Assembly (NCBI RefSeq): GCF_008017805.1
Contig: NZ_VRTT01000017.1
Span: 47,548-111,547, forward strand
Length of the DNA: 64,000 nucleotides
From: Paenibacillus sp. N3.4
GTDB taxonomy: Bacteria > Bacillota > Bacilli > Paenibacillales > NBRC-103111
Direction of reading: 5' to 3'
Shown in pieces: positions 63,599 through 64,000 of this stretch; position 1 is the stretch's first letter; each line of letters starts with the position of its first letter. Under the pieces are notes generated by a model. That model saw only the letters and a program-made list of their open reading frames with translations. It was not told the origin of the DNA and searched no databases. The translations under genes were made by a program, and so were the position numbers.

Positions 63599-63956
63599 AG
63601 AGTTTTTCCTCCATGTATATTATCATGATAGATTAGCCCATTAATGAAACTCAAAGAAAACTTTAAGTTCGTGCTCGAGATAAAGCATACCAAAGAAAAA
63701 GATTACAAAGATAATTGGCTGTAAGAACGTTGATTCGATGCGATATTAAGCGATTGTAACAGATGGCGCGGCAAAGCGGTCGCTTCCCGCATACGGGGCA
63801 TGTGGAGTGCTTAATATTGATGGTTCGAAAATGAGATGTGACAGTATCGCTCAAATGCATTAATTTTAATGTCTCTGTATACTTAGGTGTATTATTAGAC
63901 TAAACATTCCTGTAAGGCCTAAGATTTGGGCTTTGTCAAAAAAGGAGCGCCTCGGT
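63599..63956. other. intergenic stretch
   Basis: No gene or structure could be supported; only short frames without ribosome binding sites. AAAGGAG at 63940 belongs to a gene starting at 63957. Confidence 0.5.
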
Positions 63957-64000
63957 ATGATGGATTTGTCGAAGGGTTTTAACCCAATACATCAAGGAGG
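63957..64000 (+). CDS. start of an unidentified gene (runs off the window)
   Basis: ATG 63957 (or 63960) lies 10-13 bp after AAAAAAGGAG and opens a frame MMDLSKGFNPIHQGG to the window end. Too short to identify. Confidence 0.3.
   Translation, partial: MMDLSKGFNPIHQG

Overview
The window looks like chromosome from an endospore-forming, flagellated, low-to-mid GC member of the Bacillales, most likely Paenibacillaceae. The evidence is two SigK-type sporulation sigma fragments, SLH-domain surface proteins, short-chain ChrA pairs, OpuC-type betaine transporters, a CsrA/flagellin locus with a sigma-D-type promoter, strong GGAGG ribosome binding sites, and IS6- and IS1380-family remnants. No rRNA, tRNA or CRISPR array was seen. 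Almost everything up to 58 kb is on the + strand; the flagellar end is on the - strand.

Layout. (1) 0-8.4 kb: sugar ABC permeases, a sulfatase broken by an internal deletion, a GH3 glycosidase, an alpha/beta hydrolase, a paired short ChrA transporter, and a true formylglycine-generating enzyme (FGE) with both catalytic cysteines. (2) 8.4-13.4 kb: gene-poor DNA with a truncated sigK copy, a membrane-fused hydrolase and a decayed IS6-family element ending in a near-consensus outward promoter. (3) 13.4-25.4 kb: a ROK regulator, a FutA/AfuA-like ABC importer, two PIG-L deacetylases, a creatininase-like amidohydrolase, an argininosuccinate-lyase-like enzyme and a GlcNAc-kinase-like ATPase. Together they suggest uptake and dismantling of an N-acetylglucosamine conjugate. 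(4) 25.6-34 kb: a second sigK fragment, then two giant secreted proteins. The first ends in a dockerin; the second starts with a cohesin and ends in three SLH domains, so the pair could assemble on the cell wall. (5) 34.2-48.7 kb: a self-contained sigma-54 island. It holds rpoN, an NtrC-type activator, a Cache/PAS histidine kinase and a betaine-type binding protein. A textbook -24/-12 promoter follows, and then a second betaine-type ABC importer, a DUF2179 membrane protein, an enolase-superfamily enzyme, an aspartase/fumarase-family lyase, a betaine-aldehyde-type dehydrogenase and a zinc alcohol dehydrogenase. (6) 48.7-55 kb: an SDR, then many gene remnants around an Rrf2 regulator, a broken flavoprotein, an MFS pump and a FrnE-like DsbA protein. 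(7) 55-58 kb: a 7TM histidine kinase and an OmpR-type regulator. (8) 58.5-63.6 kb (- strand): a 789-residue-class flagellin, two CsrA genes, an IS1380 remnant and an SLH-protein remnant.

The least explained signal is upstream of csrA on the - strand. A sigma-D promoter match reads into two consecutive terminator-like hairpins, each presenting GGA in its apical loop, then a short ORF whose stop overlaps the csrA start. The flagellin leader carries two further GGA sites placed like the CsrA sites of B. subtilis hag. This could be a CsrA-titrating small RNA or a CsrA-sensitive attenuator.

Many otherwise well-preserved genes carry one single-base frameshift (PIG-L, OpuAC-like lipoprotein, dockerin protein, flagellin). 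Either the assembly has indel errors or these genes are recent pseudogenes; the two cannot be told apart from this sequence alone.
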